From: Curtobacterium oceanosedimentum
GTDB taxonomy: Bacteria; Actinomycetota; Actinomycetes; Actinomycetales; Microbacteriaceae
DNA length: 64,000 bases
Direction of reading: 5' to 3'
Assembly (NCBI RefSeq): GCF_020297365.1
Contig: NZ_JAIXIG010000015.1
Span: forward strand, 1-64,000
The stretch's first letter is position 1; every line of letters begins with the position of its first letter. The position numbers and the translations under genes are program-made. The notes under the pieces were generated by a model that was not told the DNA's origin, did not search any database, and saw only the letters and a program-made list of their open reading frames with translations. Of this stretch, positions 39,993 to 48,607 are shown piece by piece.

Positions 39993-41057
39993 ATGCCCGA
40001 CCCGACGCCCCACGAGCCGTCGTTGGCCGAGCCGCTCCTGCACCGCGCGGCCCGCATCGAGGACGCCGTCCAGGAGTTCCGCGAGCAGCGCGCGCGCCGT
40101 CGCGGCCTGGTCCCGACGGTGGTCCCCTACACCGGCTACGGTGCGCCCGGATGGGTGCGCATCCTCTGCCGCGTGCTGCTGACCCGACGGGGGCTCGCGT
40201 CCGACGTCTCCTACGCCGGCGTGCGCGGGTGGCGGAGCTTCACGAGCGTCGCCGTCGACCACGCCGAGGTCACCGTGACCGCGGGCGGCGTGTCCCACGT
40301 CGTCCAGACCGACCGGGGCGGCGTGGTCGACACGATCGTGCCGATCGACCTCGAGCCGGGGTGGCGCACGGTGCGCCTGTCGGCCGGCGGCGGTCGCGAC
40401 GTCGAGGCGGACGTCTTCGTGGTGCACCCGGACACCCGCTTCGGCCTGCTGTCCGACATCGACGACACCGTGATGGTGACCTCGCTCCCCCGCCCGATGC
40501 TCGCCGCGTGGAACTCCTTCGTGCTCACCGAGCACGCGCGACGCCCGGTGCCGGGCATGTCCGTGCTGTACGAACGCATCCTCGCGCAGCACCCCGGCTC
40601 GCCGACCGTGTACCTGTCGACCGGCGCCTGGAACGTGGCACCGACCCTGGGGCGCTTCCTGTCGCGCAACATGTACCCCTCGGGCACGCTGCTGCTCACC
40701 GACTGGGGCCCCACGCACGACCGGTTCTTCCGCAGCGGCCAGCTCCACAAGCAGGAGAACCTGCGCCGCCTGGCGAAGGACTTCCCCGACGTGCGGTGGC
40801 TGCTCGTGGGCGACGACGGCCAGCACGACGAGACCCTGTACGGCGACTTCTCGCGCGAGCACCCCGACAACGTCGCCGGTGTCGCGATCCGGCAGCTCTC
40901 CACGAGCGAGGCCGTGCTCGCCGGTGGTCGCTCCCGTGCGCAGGAGCGCTCGCGCGACTCGTCCGCCCCGTGGGTCTACGCCCCGGACGGTGCCGGACTG
41001 TGGAGCGAGCTCGCCCGCGTCGGGATCATCGAGGCCGACGCCTCCGACCCGGCCTGA
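39993..41057 (+). CDS. App1-domain (DUF2183) phosphatase-like protein
   Basis: This 354-residue protein has the App1 catalytic domain (about 150-310). It carries the HAD-like LLSDIDDTVMVT (DXDXT) motif, VYLSTGAWNVAPTL, LTDWGPTHDRFFRSG, HKQENL and LVGDDGQHDETLY. Yeast App1 is a phosphatidate phosphatase; bacterial members are uncharacterised, so lipid phosphatase activity is inference. No signal peptide. GATGAT (39981-39986) lies 6 nt before the ATG. The GH15 gene follows after 47 nt. Confidence 0.85.
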   Translation: MPDPTPHEPSLAEPLLHRAARIEDAVQEFREQRARRRGLVPTVVPYTGYGAPGWVRILCRVLLTRRGLASDVSYAGVRGWRSFTSVAVDHAEVTVTAGGVSHVVQTDRGGVVDTIVPIDLEPGWRTVRLSAGGGRDVEADVFVVHPDTRFGLLSDIDDTVMVTSLPRPMLAAWNSFVLTEHARRPVPGMSVLYERILAQHPGSPTVYLSTGAWNVAPTLGRFLSRNMYPSGTLLLTDWGPTHDRFFRSGQLHKQENLRRLAKDFPDVRWLLVGDDGQHDETLYGDFSREHPDNVAGVAIRQLSTSEAVLAGGRSRAQERSRDSSAPWVYAPDGAGLWSELARVGIIEADASDPA

Positions 41058-41104
41058 ACGACCCTTCAGCACGTCCTCGGCGCCGGGGACGACGAGGGAG
41101 CACG

Positions 41105-43036
41105 ATGCTCGGGCCGCGGGTGTTCGATCGGGCCATGAGCACCGAGACCCGGCGCGCACCCGCGCCCCGCAACCGCATCGAGGACCACGCGCTGATCGGT
41201 GACACCGGGACCGCGGTGCTGGTGGGGCGCGACGGCACGATCGACTGGGCGTGCCTGCCGCGGTTCGACAGTCCGTCCACCTTCGCCTCGCTGCTCGGCA
41301 CCGAGGAGCACGGGCACTGGACGCTCCGTCCCGTCGACGACGAGGCGACCGCGGACCGCCACTACGACGGCGACACCCTCGTGCTCTCGACGGTCTGGAC
41401 GACCGCGGAGGGCGTCGTCGAGGTCACCGAGTTCATGCCCGTCGGGGCGCACCGACCGTCGATCGTCCGGCGCGTCCGCGGGCTGCGCGGCACCGTGCGG
41501 ATGCGGCAGACTCTCCGGATCCGGTTCGACTACGCCCGTGCGCTGCCGTGGATCCGCCAGGTCGGCGACGACGGCGGACCGGCCCTCGTGGCGACCGCCG
41601 GGCCCGGCTCCGTGGTCGTTCGGGGTCCGCGGTTCCGGGCCGACGACCACCGGCACACCGCGACGTCGACGGTCCACGACGGTGACGTGGTCGACACGGT
41701 GCTCACCTGGTACCCCTCCCACCGTGAACCGCCGGCGCCGTTCGACGTCGACGCCGCCCTGGAGCAGACCAGGTCGTGGTGGACGGACTGGATCGCCCCG
41801 GTGCAGGCGGCGGGGCCGTTCGCCGCGGCCACGCGGCGGTCGCTCGTGTTCCTGCGGGCCATGACGCACGGCGAGACCGGCGGCGTCGTGGCGGCCGCGA
41901 CCACGAGCCTCCCGGAGGACCCCGGGGGCGAACGCAACTGGGACTACCGCTACGTGTGGCTCCGCGATGCGTCCCTGGCGCTGGCGTCGCTCATCGCACA
42001 CGGGTACCGCGACGAGGCCACGCACTGGCGGGGCTGGCTCCTCCGCGCGATCGCCGGCGACCCCGGGGACGTGCAGATCGTGTACGGCATCGCCGGGGAG
42101 CGCGAGCTGCCCGAACGGGTGCTCCCGGAGCTGCCCGGCTACGCGGGCTCCACCCCGGTGCGGGTGGGCAACGGCGCATCGGAGCAGTACCAGGGCGACG
42201 TCTTCGGCGAGGTCCTCGCGGCCCTGCACGACGCCCGCGAGCTCGGCGTCGAGGAGAACGCCGACTCGTGGGCACTGCAGCGCGCCCTGCTCGGTCACGT
42301 CGAGCAGCACTGGCAGGACCCCGACAACGGGATCTGGGAGATGCGGGGACCGCGTCGGCACTTCACGCACTCCCGCGCGATGATCTGGGCCGCCTTCGAC
42401 CGCGGGGTCGCCGCCGTCGAGGAGTTCGGGCTCGAGGGCCCGGTCGACCGCTGGCGCGCACTCCGCGAGCAGGTCCGGGCGGAGATCGAGGAACACGGCT
42501 GGAACGCCGCACGGGGCTGCTACCGGCAGCACTACGACACAGACGAGGTGGACGCGAGCCTGCTCGTCCTGCCCCAGATCGGGTACCTGCCCGCTGACGA
42601 CCCGCGGATGACCGGGACCGTCGCCGCGATCGAGCAGGACCTGCGGACCGGACCCGACGGGCTCCTCCTGCGCTACCGCACCGCTGCCGGGTTCGACGGG
42701 CTGTCCGGCAGCGAGCACCCGTTCCTGGCGTGCTCGTTCTGGCTGGTCGAGCAGTACGCGGCCTCGGGGCGGGTGGACGACGCCGAACGCCTGATGGAGG
42801 TGCTCGTCGCCTCCGCCAACGACGTCGGCATGCTGTCTGAGGAGATCGACGTGGCCACCGGGCACCACATCGGCAACACGCCGCAGGTGCTGTCGCACCT
42901 GACGCTGGTGTCGGCCGCCGACGCCATCGAGCGGACCCGGGGCCGCGCCGTCGGGCACCGCACCCGGCTGGCCGTGCACGACGGTGGGACGCGGTCGTGG
43001 ACCGGTGCCGGTGAGCGGGCCGGCTCCCCCGGCTGA
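41105..43036 (+). CDS. GH15 family glucoamylase/trehalase-like glycoside hydrolase
   Basis: This 643-residue intracellular enzyme has a trehalase-type N-terminal domain (RIEDHALIGDTGTAVLVGRD, about 20-200) and an (alpha/alpha)6 GH15 catalytic domain (about 230-630). Motifs include NWDYRYVWLRDASLAL, SEHPFLACSFWLVEQY and SEEIDVATGHHIGNTPQ, where the Glu residues are expected to be catalytic. Actinobacterial relatives include trehalases, so trehalose hydrolysis is plausible. I used the ATG at 41105 (GGGAG upstream); ATG 41135 is an alternative. Confidence 0.88.
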   Translation: MLGPRVFDRAMSTETRRAPAPRNRIEDHALIGDTGTAVLVGRDGTIDWACLPRFDSPSTFASLLGTEEHGHWTLRPVDDEATADRHYDGDTLVLSTVWTTAEGVVEVTEFMPVGAHRPSIVRRVRGLRGTVRMRQTLRIRFDYARALPWIRQVGDDGGPALVATAGPGSVVVRGPRFRADDHRHTATSTVHDGDVVDTVLTWYPSHREPPAPFDVDAALEQTRSWWTDWIAPVQAAGPFAAATRRSLVFLRAMTHGETGGVVAAATTSLPEDPGGERNWDYRYVWLRDASLALASLIAHGYRDEATHWRGWLLRAIAGDPGDVQIVYGIAGERELPERVLPELPGYAGSTPVRVGNGASEQYQGDVFGEVLAALHDARELGVEENADSWALQRALLGHVEQHWQDPDNGIWEMRGPRRHFTHSRAMIWAAFDRGVAAVEEFGLEGPVDRWRALREQVRAEIEEHGWNAARGCYRQHYDTDEVDASLLVLPQIGYLPADDPRMTGTVAAIEQDLRTGPDGLLLRYRTAAGFDGLSGSEHPFLACSFWLVEQYAASGRVDDAERLMEVLVASANDVGMLSEEIDVATGHHIGNTPQVLSHLTLVSAADAIERTRGRAVGHRTRLAVHDGGTRSWTGAGERAGSPG

Positions 43037-43092
43037 ACCGTCGCTCCGACTCGCGACGACGCCGCCGTCCTCGTTGCGCGACGCCTCGGAAG

Positions 43093-43146
43093 CGTCGAGA
43101 CGCCGCCGGATCCGGCGGCGTCTCGACGACACGACGGCGTCGTGCG
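43093..43146. repeat. Family A palindrome, copy 2
   Basis: Bases 43093-43128 form a perfect 36-bp palindrome centred on GGATCC, and 43111-43146 is identical to 948-983. A family C hairpin follows 22 nt later, as at copy 1. It lies between the convergent GH15 and zwf genes. Confidence 0.85.
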
Positions 43147-43167
43147 GTGCCCTGGTGGCGACTCCAC

Positions 43168-43215
43168 GACGGACGGGAGGCCCGGTGCCAGCTGGCACCG
43201 GGCCTCCCGTCCGTC
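43168..43215. terminator. Family C perfect 48-bp palindrome between GH15 and zwf
   Basis: The 24-nt arms are fully complementary (GACGGACGGGAGGCCCGGTG is the start of the left arm; centre CCAGCTGG). It lies 35 nt after the zwf stop and after the convergent GH15 gene, so it can serve both as a terminator. Confidence 0.75.
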
Positions 43216-43250
43216 AGGGGCGCGCGATCAGGGCGCGCGACGTGCGTCCG

Positions 43251-44630
43251 TCAGGACGACGACTCCCAGTCGGCCGGGCCACGGGAACCGGCGCGGTACT
43301 CCTCGAGCGGGACCTCGTCGGCCTTCCACGCGTCGACGACCGGCGCGACGATCTCCCAGCAGCGCTCGGCGACGTCACCGCGGATCGAGAGCAGCGGGTC
43401 GTCGTGGAAGATCCCGTTGAGGACCTCGCCGTACGGGGTGAGCTCGCCGTCCGCGAAGGACGACGACAGGGTGACCTGGCCCATCTCGAACGGGTTGCCG
43501 CCACCGTTGGCCGACACCGTCAGCTCGATCTCGTCCGGGTTGAGGACGATGCGCAGCGTGTCGGTCTTCGGCCGACCGGACAGACCGGAGGGCAGGCGCG
43601 TGACCGGCTTGAAGGTGATCAGCACCTCCTTGCGGCTCGCACCGAGTGCCTTGCCGGAGCGCAGCGTGAAGGGGACACCGGCCCAACGGGCGGTGTCGAC
43701 CTCGACCGAGATCTCGGCGAGGGTCTCCGTCTGCCGCGACGGGTCGACGCCGTCCTCGTCCTGGTACGACGGCAGGTCCTTGCCGTCGATGGTGCCGGCC
43801 GTGTAGACGGCACGACGGGAGGCGACCGTGGCGTCGTCGCCCTTGAGGCGCGTCGAACGGAGCGCACGGGCCAGCGACGAGCGGAACTCGACCGAGTCGA
43901 TCGCGGCGGGGGCGTCCATCGTGACCAGACCGAGGATCTGCAGCAGGTGCGACTGGATCATGTCGACCATCGCGCCGGCCTCGTCGTAGTACTGGGCGCG
44001 GTTCTCGAGACCGAGGGTCTCGTCGTAGAAGATGTCGACCTTCTCGATGTTCTCGGCGTTCCAGATCGGCTCGAACAGACGGTTCGCGAAGCGCAGGCCG
44101 ATGATGTTGAGCACCGTGGTGCGACCGAGGAAGTGGTCGGTGCGGTGCACGCGGTCCTCGGGGACGAGCTTGAGGACGGTCTCGTTGAGGGCCTCGGCAC
44201 TCGCGACGTCGGTGCCGAAGGGCTTCTCGAACGCGAGGGTCGTGCCTTCGGGCAGCTCGACCTGCTGCAGCGCCTCGCAGATGTCGGAGGCGATCTGCGG
44301 CGGCAGGGCGAAGTACAGGATCGGCTCGGCGTCGGCGTCCGCCGCGGCGAACAGGGCCTTCAGGTGCTCGGGGTCCGTCGGGTCGCCCTGGATGAACTGC
44401 GTCGACGCGAGGGTGGCGTCGACCTCCGGGCCCGCGACGTCCTGCGACGCGAAGGACTGCGTGACGATGTCCTTCCACTTCTCGGGGCTGCGCTCGCTGC
44501 GGCCCGTGCCGATCAACTGCACGGGGACGGCGCGGCCGCTCTGCAGGAACGTGCCGAGGCCGGGGAGCAGCAGGCGGGAGGCGAGGTCGCCCGTCGCGCC
44601 GAAGATGATGAGGGTGCGCTTGTCGGTCAC
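43251..44630 (-). CDS. zwf: Glucose-6-phosphate dehydrogenase
   Basis: Zwf oxidises glucose 6-phosphate to 6-phosphogluconolactone with NAD(P)+. The 459-residue protein has the dinucleotide motif FGATGDLASR (near 10-19), FEKPFG and the active-site variant RTDHFLGRTTVLNI. The GTG at 44630 has AAAGGAG 9 nt upstream. Unlike the usual actinobacterial tkt-tal-zwf-opcA cluster it stands alone here, so it may be a second isoform. Two perfect 27-bp repeats with operator-like dyads lie in its promoter region. Confidence 0.93.
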   Translation of the reverse strand: MTDKRTLIIFGATGDLASRLLLPGLGTFLQSGRAVPVQLIGTGRSERSPEKWKDIVTQSFASQDVAGPEVDATLASTQFIQGDPTDPEHLKALFAAADADAEPILYFALPPQIASDICEALQQVELPEGTTLAFEKPFGTDVASAEALNETVLKLVPEDRVHRTDHFLGRTTVLNIIGLRFANRLFEPIWNAENIEKVDIFYDETLGLENRAQYYDEAGAMVDMIQSHLLQILGLVTMDAPAAIDSVEFRSSLARALRSTRLKGDDATVASRRAVYTAGTIDGKDLPSYQDEDGVDPSRQTETLAEISVEVDTARWAGVPFTLRSGKALGASRKEVLITFKPVTRLPSGLSGRPKTDTLRIVLNPDEIELTVSANGGGNPFEMGQVTLSSSFADGELTPYGEVLNGIFHDDPLLSIRGDVAERCWEIVAPVVDAWKADEVPLEEYRAGSRGPADWESSS

Positions 44631-44692
44631 CTGAGGTGACTCCTTTCGCTGTTGTGGGGGTCCGCTCCAGTCAAGTCGCGGGCGGGACCGTT

Positions 44693-44746
44693 TGTTCCGG
44701 ATCGGTACCGGAGATCGTCTGTTCCGGATCGGTACCGGAGATCGTC
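44693..44746. repeat. Perfect 27-bp tandem repeat upstream of zwf
   Basis: Bases 44693-44719 and 44720-44746 are identical. Each contains TCCGG-N7-CCGGA, a dyad resembling a repressor operator. They lie 63-116 bp upstream of the zwf start, after the ctaF terminator, so they are best read as tandem regulatory sites for zwf. Confidence 0.75.
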
Positions 44747-44760
44747 ACCTGGACGCACTA

Positions 44761-44787
44761 CGGGCGGCACCGTTCTGGTGCCGCCCG
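44761..44787 (-). terminator. Terminator of the ctaC-ctaD-ctaF operon
   Basis: A perfect 11-bp stem CGGGCGGCACC/GGTGCCGCCCG with loop GTTCT lies 27 nt after the ctaF stop. Confidence 0.8.
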
Positions 44788-44813
44788 AAGTGTCGGTGCG
44801 CTGCAGCGCCGGG

Positions 44814-45230
44814 TCAGTGCCCGAAGTTGCCGCGGTAGTACTCGTAGACCCAGCCGACCAGGGTGATCGTCACGAGGACGAGGCCGATCGGGACGATCCA
44901 CAGGCCCGCCGCGACGCCGAGGAAGCAGACGCCGACCGCGGCGGCCAGCAGGATGGGCCACCACGACCACGGGCTGAAGTGCCCGAGCTCGGCGTCGCCG
45001 TCCTCGATGTTGGCGTCCGGGCGGTCCTCGGGCAGCACGCCGCCCTGGGAGCCCATGACCTTCGCCAGGTAGAACGCGATGAACGCGGACATGATCCCGG
45101 TGAGGCCGATGGCGACCGTACCGACCCACTCGGGCCGGCCGTAGTAGATGTACGCCCAGATCGTGTACGCCGCATCGGCGACGATGAAGAACCCGAAGAG
45201 GATCCAGAACAGGTTGACGTTGGCGCGCAT
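44814..45230 (-). CDS. ctaF: Cytochrome c oxidase subunit IV, actinobacterial type
   Basis: This small accessory subunit of the aa3 oxidase in the bcc-aa3 supercomplex has 138 residues. It has two TM segments near the N-terminus (LFWILFGFFIVADAAY and an IGLTGIMSAFIAFYLA helix), a loop with GVLPEDRPDANIEDGDAELG, and two C-terminal TM segments ending in EYYRGNFGH. This is typical of the actinobacterial family. It lies 4 nt after ctaD. Confidence 0.93.
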   Translation of the reverse strand: MRANVNLFWILFGFFIVADAAYTIWAYIYYGRPEWVGTVAIGLTGIMSAFIAFYLAKVMGSQGGVLPEDRPDANIEDGDAELGHFSPWSWWPILLAAAVGVCFLGVAAGLWIVPIGLVLVTITLVGWVYEYYRGNFGH

Positions 45231-45234
45231 GGCG

Positions 45235-46971
45235 TTACTTCACCTCGCCCTTCGCGGCGTCGTAGGTCGGGGCATCCGGAGCGTCCTTCGCGGGACCCAC
45301 GCCGATCGGCACACCGGCCTCGGGGTGGTTCAAGTCGAAGGCCGGGGACTCCGAACGGATGCGCGGGATCGACGTGAAGTTGTGGCGCGGCGGCGGGCAC
45401 GAGGTGGCCCACTCGAGCGAGCGGCCGTAGCCCCACGGGTCGTTCACGGCGACCTTCGGTGCGTTCCGAGCGGTCACGTAGACGTTGAAGATGAACGGCA
45501 GGAACGAGATCGCCAGGATCATCGAGCCGATCGTCGACAGCTGGTTCATCCAGGTGAAGCCGTCGTTCGGCAGGTAGGTCGCGTAGCGACGCGGCATGCC
45601 GATGACGCCCAGCCAGTGCTGGATGAGGAACGTGGTGTGGAAGCCGATGAACAGGAGCCAGAAGTGGATCTTGCCGAGGCGCTCGTTGAGCATCTTGCCG
45701 GTCCACTTCGGCCACCAGAAGTAGAAGCCGGAGAACATCGCGAACACGACGGTCCCGAAGACCACGTAGTGGAAGTGCGCGACCACGAAGTACGAGTCGG
45801 ACACGTGGAAGTCGAGCGGCGGCGACGCCAGGATCACACCGGTGAGACCACCGAACGTGAAGGTGATGAGGAAGCCGAGCGCCCAGAGCAACGGGGTCTC
45901 GAACGTGACCGAGCCGCGCCACATGGTGCCGACCCAGTTGAAGATCTTCACGCCGGTCGGGACCGCGATGAGCATCGTCATGAGGGAGAACCACGGCAGC
46001 AGGACACCGCCGGTGACGTACATGTGGTGTGCCCACACGGTGACCGACAGGGCGGCGATCGAGATGGTCGCGTAGACGAGGGTCTTGTACCCGAAGATCG
46101 GCTTGCGGCTGAACACCGGGAAGACCTCGGAGACGATGCCGAAGAACGGCAGCGCGATGATGTACACCTCGGGGTGCCCGAAGAACCAGAAGAGGTGCTG
46201 CCAGAGCAGGGCACCGCCGTTGGCCGGGTTGAAGATCTGGGCGTTGAACACCCGGTCGAGCCCGAGGCCGAACAGCGCGGTCGCCAGGACCGGGAAGGCC
46301 ATCAGGACGAGCAGCGCCGTCACCAGGGTGTTCCACGTGAAGATCGACATGCGGAACATGGTCAGACCAGGCGCACGCATCGTGATGATCGTGGTGATGA
46401 AGTTCACCGCGCCGAGGATGGTCGAGAACCCGGTCATGCCGAGGCCGAACACCCACAGCGTCCCGCCGAGGCCGGGTGTGAACGTCGTGTCACTCAGTGG
46501 CGCGTAGGCGAACCAACCGAACGAGGCGGCGCCCTGCGGGGTGAGGAAGCCACCGACCGCGATGAGCGACCCGAACAGGTAGAGCCAGAACGCGAAGCCG
46601 TTGAGTCGCGGGAAGGCGACGTCCGGCGCACCGATCTGCAGCGGCATGATCGCGTTCGCGAAGCCCGAGAAGAGCGGCGTCGCGAACATCAGCAGCATGA
46701 TCGTGCCGTGCATCGTGAACAGCTGGTTGTACTGCTCCTTCGTCGCGACCACGTTCAGGCCGGGCTCGAAGAGCTGTGCGCGGATCACGAGGGCCATCAC
46801 ACCTGCGAGCAGGAAGAAGATGAACGACGCGATCAGGTACATGTACCCGATGGTCTTGTGGTCGGTGGAGGTGATCCACCGAACGACGATGTTGCCCTTC
46901 CGGCCCACCTTCGACGCCTGGAAGTCCGGCGTCGAGGTCTGGGTCGGTTGGCCGACGAGTGACGTTGTCAT
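45235..46971 (-). CDS. ctaD: Cytochrome c oxidase subunit I
   Basis: CtaD is the catalytic subunit with heme a, heme a3 and CuB, which reduces oxygen and pumps protons. The 578-residue protein has 12 TM segments and motifs [23 protein letters not shown] (His and Tyr crosslink pair), [10 protein letters not shown] and [11 protein letters not shown]. The C-terminal extension (about 530-578) is Pro/Ala-rich. It lies 11 nt after ctaC. Confidence 0.98.
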   Translation of the reverse strand: MTTSLVGQPTQTSTPDFQASKVGRKGNIVVRWITSTDHKTIGYMYLIASFIFFLLAGVMALVIRAQLFEPGLNVVATKEQYNQLFTMHGTIMLLMFATPLFSGFANAIMPLQIGAPDVAFPRLNGFAFWLYLFGSLIAVGGFLTPQGAASFGWFAYAPLSDTTFTPGLGGTLWVFGLGMTGFSTILGAVNFITTIITMRAPGLTMFRMSIFTWNTLVTALLVLMAFPVLATALFGLGLDRVFNAQIFNPANGGALLWQHLFWFFGHPEVYIIALPFFGIVSEVFPVFSRKPIFGYKTLVYATISIAALSVTVWAHHMYVTGGVLLPWFSLMTMLIAVPTGVKIFNWVGTMWRGSVTFETPLLWALGFLITFTFGGLTGVILASPPLDFHVSDSYFVVAHFHYVVFGTVVFAMFSGFYFWWPKWTGKMLNERLGKIHFWLLFIGFHTTFLIQHWLGVIGMPRRYATYLPNDGFTWMNQLSTIGSMILAISFLPFIFNVYVTARNAPKVAVNDPWGYGRSLEWATSCPPPRHNFTSIPRIRSESPAFDLNHPEAGVPIGVGPAKDAPDAPTYDAAKGEVK

Positions 46972-46982
46972 CTGACGAGCCC

Positions 46983-47885
46983 CTACTTGTTCTCGCTGGA
47001 CGCCTCGACCGGCGCCTTGTTGTTCGGTTCGTTGCTGTTGGTGTTGTACTCGTCGCCCAGCAGACCGACCTTGCCCTGGTCCTTCAGGGTGTCGAGGTAC
47101 TCCTGGTACTCGGCCGGCGTGACGACCTTCACCTGGAAGAGCATCAGCGAGTGGTACTCACCGCAGAGCTCCGCGCACTTGCCCTGGTAGGTGCCGAGCT
47201 TCTGCGGGATGAAGTACTCCCAGTTGGTCTTGCCCGGGAGCATGTCCTTCTTGTACAGGAAGTCGATGACCCAGAAGGAGTGGTCGACGTCGCGCGAGGA
47301 GAGCTCGATCGCGACCTTCTTGCCCTGCGGCAGGTAGAGGGTCGGCAGCTGCGACTCGTCGATCGCCCCGTTGGCGTCCTCTTCTTCCTGGGCCTGGATG
47401 CCCTGGTAGTAGACGCTCTCTTCGGGGTTGTCCTTGTTGATGTAGTTGAAGTCCCACGCCCAGCGCTTGCCGTACACGTGCACGGTGGCGTCGGGGTCCT
47501 CGAACGGCTGCTCGATGGCGGCCTGGTCCTTCGCGGTGAAGGCGAAGAAGCCGAGCACCAGGATCAGCGGCACGATCGTGTAGAAGATCTCGAGCGGCAT
47601 GTTGTACCGCATCTGCACGGGCAGGCCGGTCTGGCCCTTCCGCCGGCGGTAGACGATCGCCGCCCAGATGATCAGGCCCCACACGATGAGGCCGACGGCC
47701 AGGAGCACGATCCAGCTGGTGGTCCACAGGCCGACGACGCGGCTGGTGTGGTTCGTGACGTCCTTCGTCTCCTCCGTGCCGGGGAGCCATCCGTTCATCT
47801 GCTGCTGCGTGCAGCCAGCCAGTGCGATGACCAGACCGACGGCCACCGGGACGGCCGCCCAACGTATACGGCGATTCGAACGCAC
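46983..47885 (-). CDS. ctaC: Cytochrome c oxidase subunit II, lipoprotein
   Basis: CtaC carries the CuA electron-entry site. The 300-residue precursor has a signal peptide with lipobox ALAGCTQQQ (Cys near 25), two TM helices (about 52-75 and 100-122), and the CuA cupredoxin domain with [12 protein letters not shown]. The GTG at 47885 has GAGAGG 5 nt upstream. It is the first gene of ctaC-ctaD-ctaF; subunit III is not in this window, as usual for actinobacteria. Confidence 0.95.
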   Translation of the reverse strand: MRSNRRIRWAAVPVAVGLVIALAGCTQQQMNGWLPGTEETKDVTNHTSRVVGLWTTSWIVLLAVGLIVWGLIIWAAIVYRRRKGQTGLPVQMRYNMPLEIFYTIVPLILVLGFFAFTAKDQAAIEQPFEDPDATVHVYGKRWAWDFNYINKDNPEESVYYQGIQAQEEEDANGAIDESQLPTLYLPQGKKVAIELSSRDVDHSFWVIDFLYKKDMLPGKTNWEYFIPQKLGTYQGKCAELCGEYHSLMLFQVKVVTPAEYQEYLDTLKDQGKVGLLGDEYNTNSNEPNNKAPVEASSENK

Positions 47886-47993
47886 TGTTACCTCTCGCAA
47901 AAGACGTGAGCTCGGAGGTCAGCCCGTCGAGTGCGACGGTGTGCCGCACAGAGGCGACGCGGTGCTGGCTCCCAGCTTGATTGGAACACTCCT

Positions 47994-47999
47994 AGCTTA
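47994..47999 (-). promoter_or_regulatory. Putative ctaC promoter -10 box
   Basis: TAAGCT on the minus strand fits the TANNNT pattern and would give a 5' leader of about 100 nt before the ctaC ribosome-binding site. The -35 is weak. Nothing else is seen between here and the erpA terminator. Confidence 0.4.
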
Positions 48000-48119
48000 C
48001 TCGCAGCTCGCCACCGCTCGCGCACACACGCCACGCCAGTGGCCCCGATCCGCACCGGGAACGGCCCCGTCGGACCCGGTCACACCGCACTCCCGCGGGG
48101 CGTGTCCGGCCCCACGAAC

Positions 48120-48158
48120 GCGAGCGGGGAGCGACCGTACCGGTCACTCCCCGCTCGC
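48120..48158 (-). terminator. Terminator after erpA
   Basis: A 12-bp stem GCGAGCGGGGAG/CTCCCCGCTCGC, one mismatch, then GACCG/CGGTC around a 3-nt loop, 20 nt beyond the erpA stop. Confidence 0.8.
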
Positions 48159-48177
48159 GTGTCGGATCGACGGACGA

Positions 48178-48549
48178 TCAGTGGAAGCTGTCGCCGCACG
48201 CGCAGCTGCCCTGCGCGTTCGGGTTGTCGATCGTGAAGCCCTGCTTCTGGATGGTGTCCTCGAAGTCGATGGTCGCGCCGTCGAGGTACGGCACGCTCAT
48301 CTTGTCGACGACGACCTCGACACCGTCGAACTCGGCGGTGGTGTCACCGTCGAGCAGACGCTCGTCGAAGTAGAGCTGGTAGATGAGCCCCGAGCAGCCG
48401 CCGGGCTGGACGGCGAGGCGCAGGCGCAGGTCGTCGCGGCCCTCCTGCTCGAGCAGGCTGGCGACCTTGCCGGCGGCGGCGTCGCTCAGGAGCACGCCGT
48501 GCGACGGAACCTCGGTCGCCGGTGCGTCGTCGGTGATGGTGTCGCTCAT
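48178..48549 (-). CDS. erpA: Iron-sulfur cluster insertion protein ErpA
   Basis: ErpA is an A-type carrier that delivers Fe-S clusters to target proteins. The 123-residue protein has the three conserved cysteines in PGGCSGLIYQL and GSCACGDSFH. It is monocistronic, next to the cytochrome oxidase genes. A GGAGGGAG site precedes the ATG. Confidence 0.95.
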   Translation of the reverse strand: MSDTITDDAPATEVPSHGVLLSDAAAGKVASLLEQEGRDDLRLRLAVQPGGCSGLIYQLYFDERLLDGDTTAEFDGVEVVVDKMSVPYLDGATIDFEDTIQKQGFTIDNPNAQGSCACGDSFH

Positions 48550-48607
48550 CGCGCGTCTCCCTCCGGGCGGTGCCGTTCACCGCGCCTGGCGTCGATTGTA
48601 AGCACCG

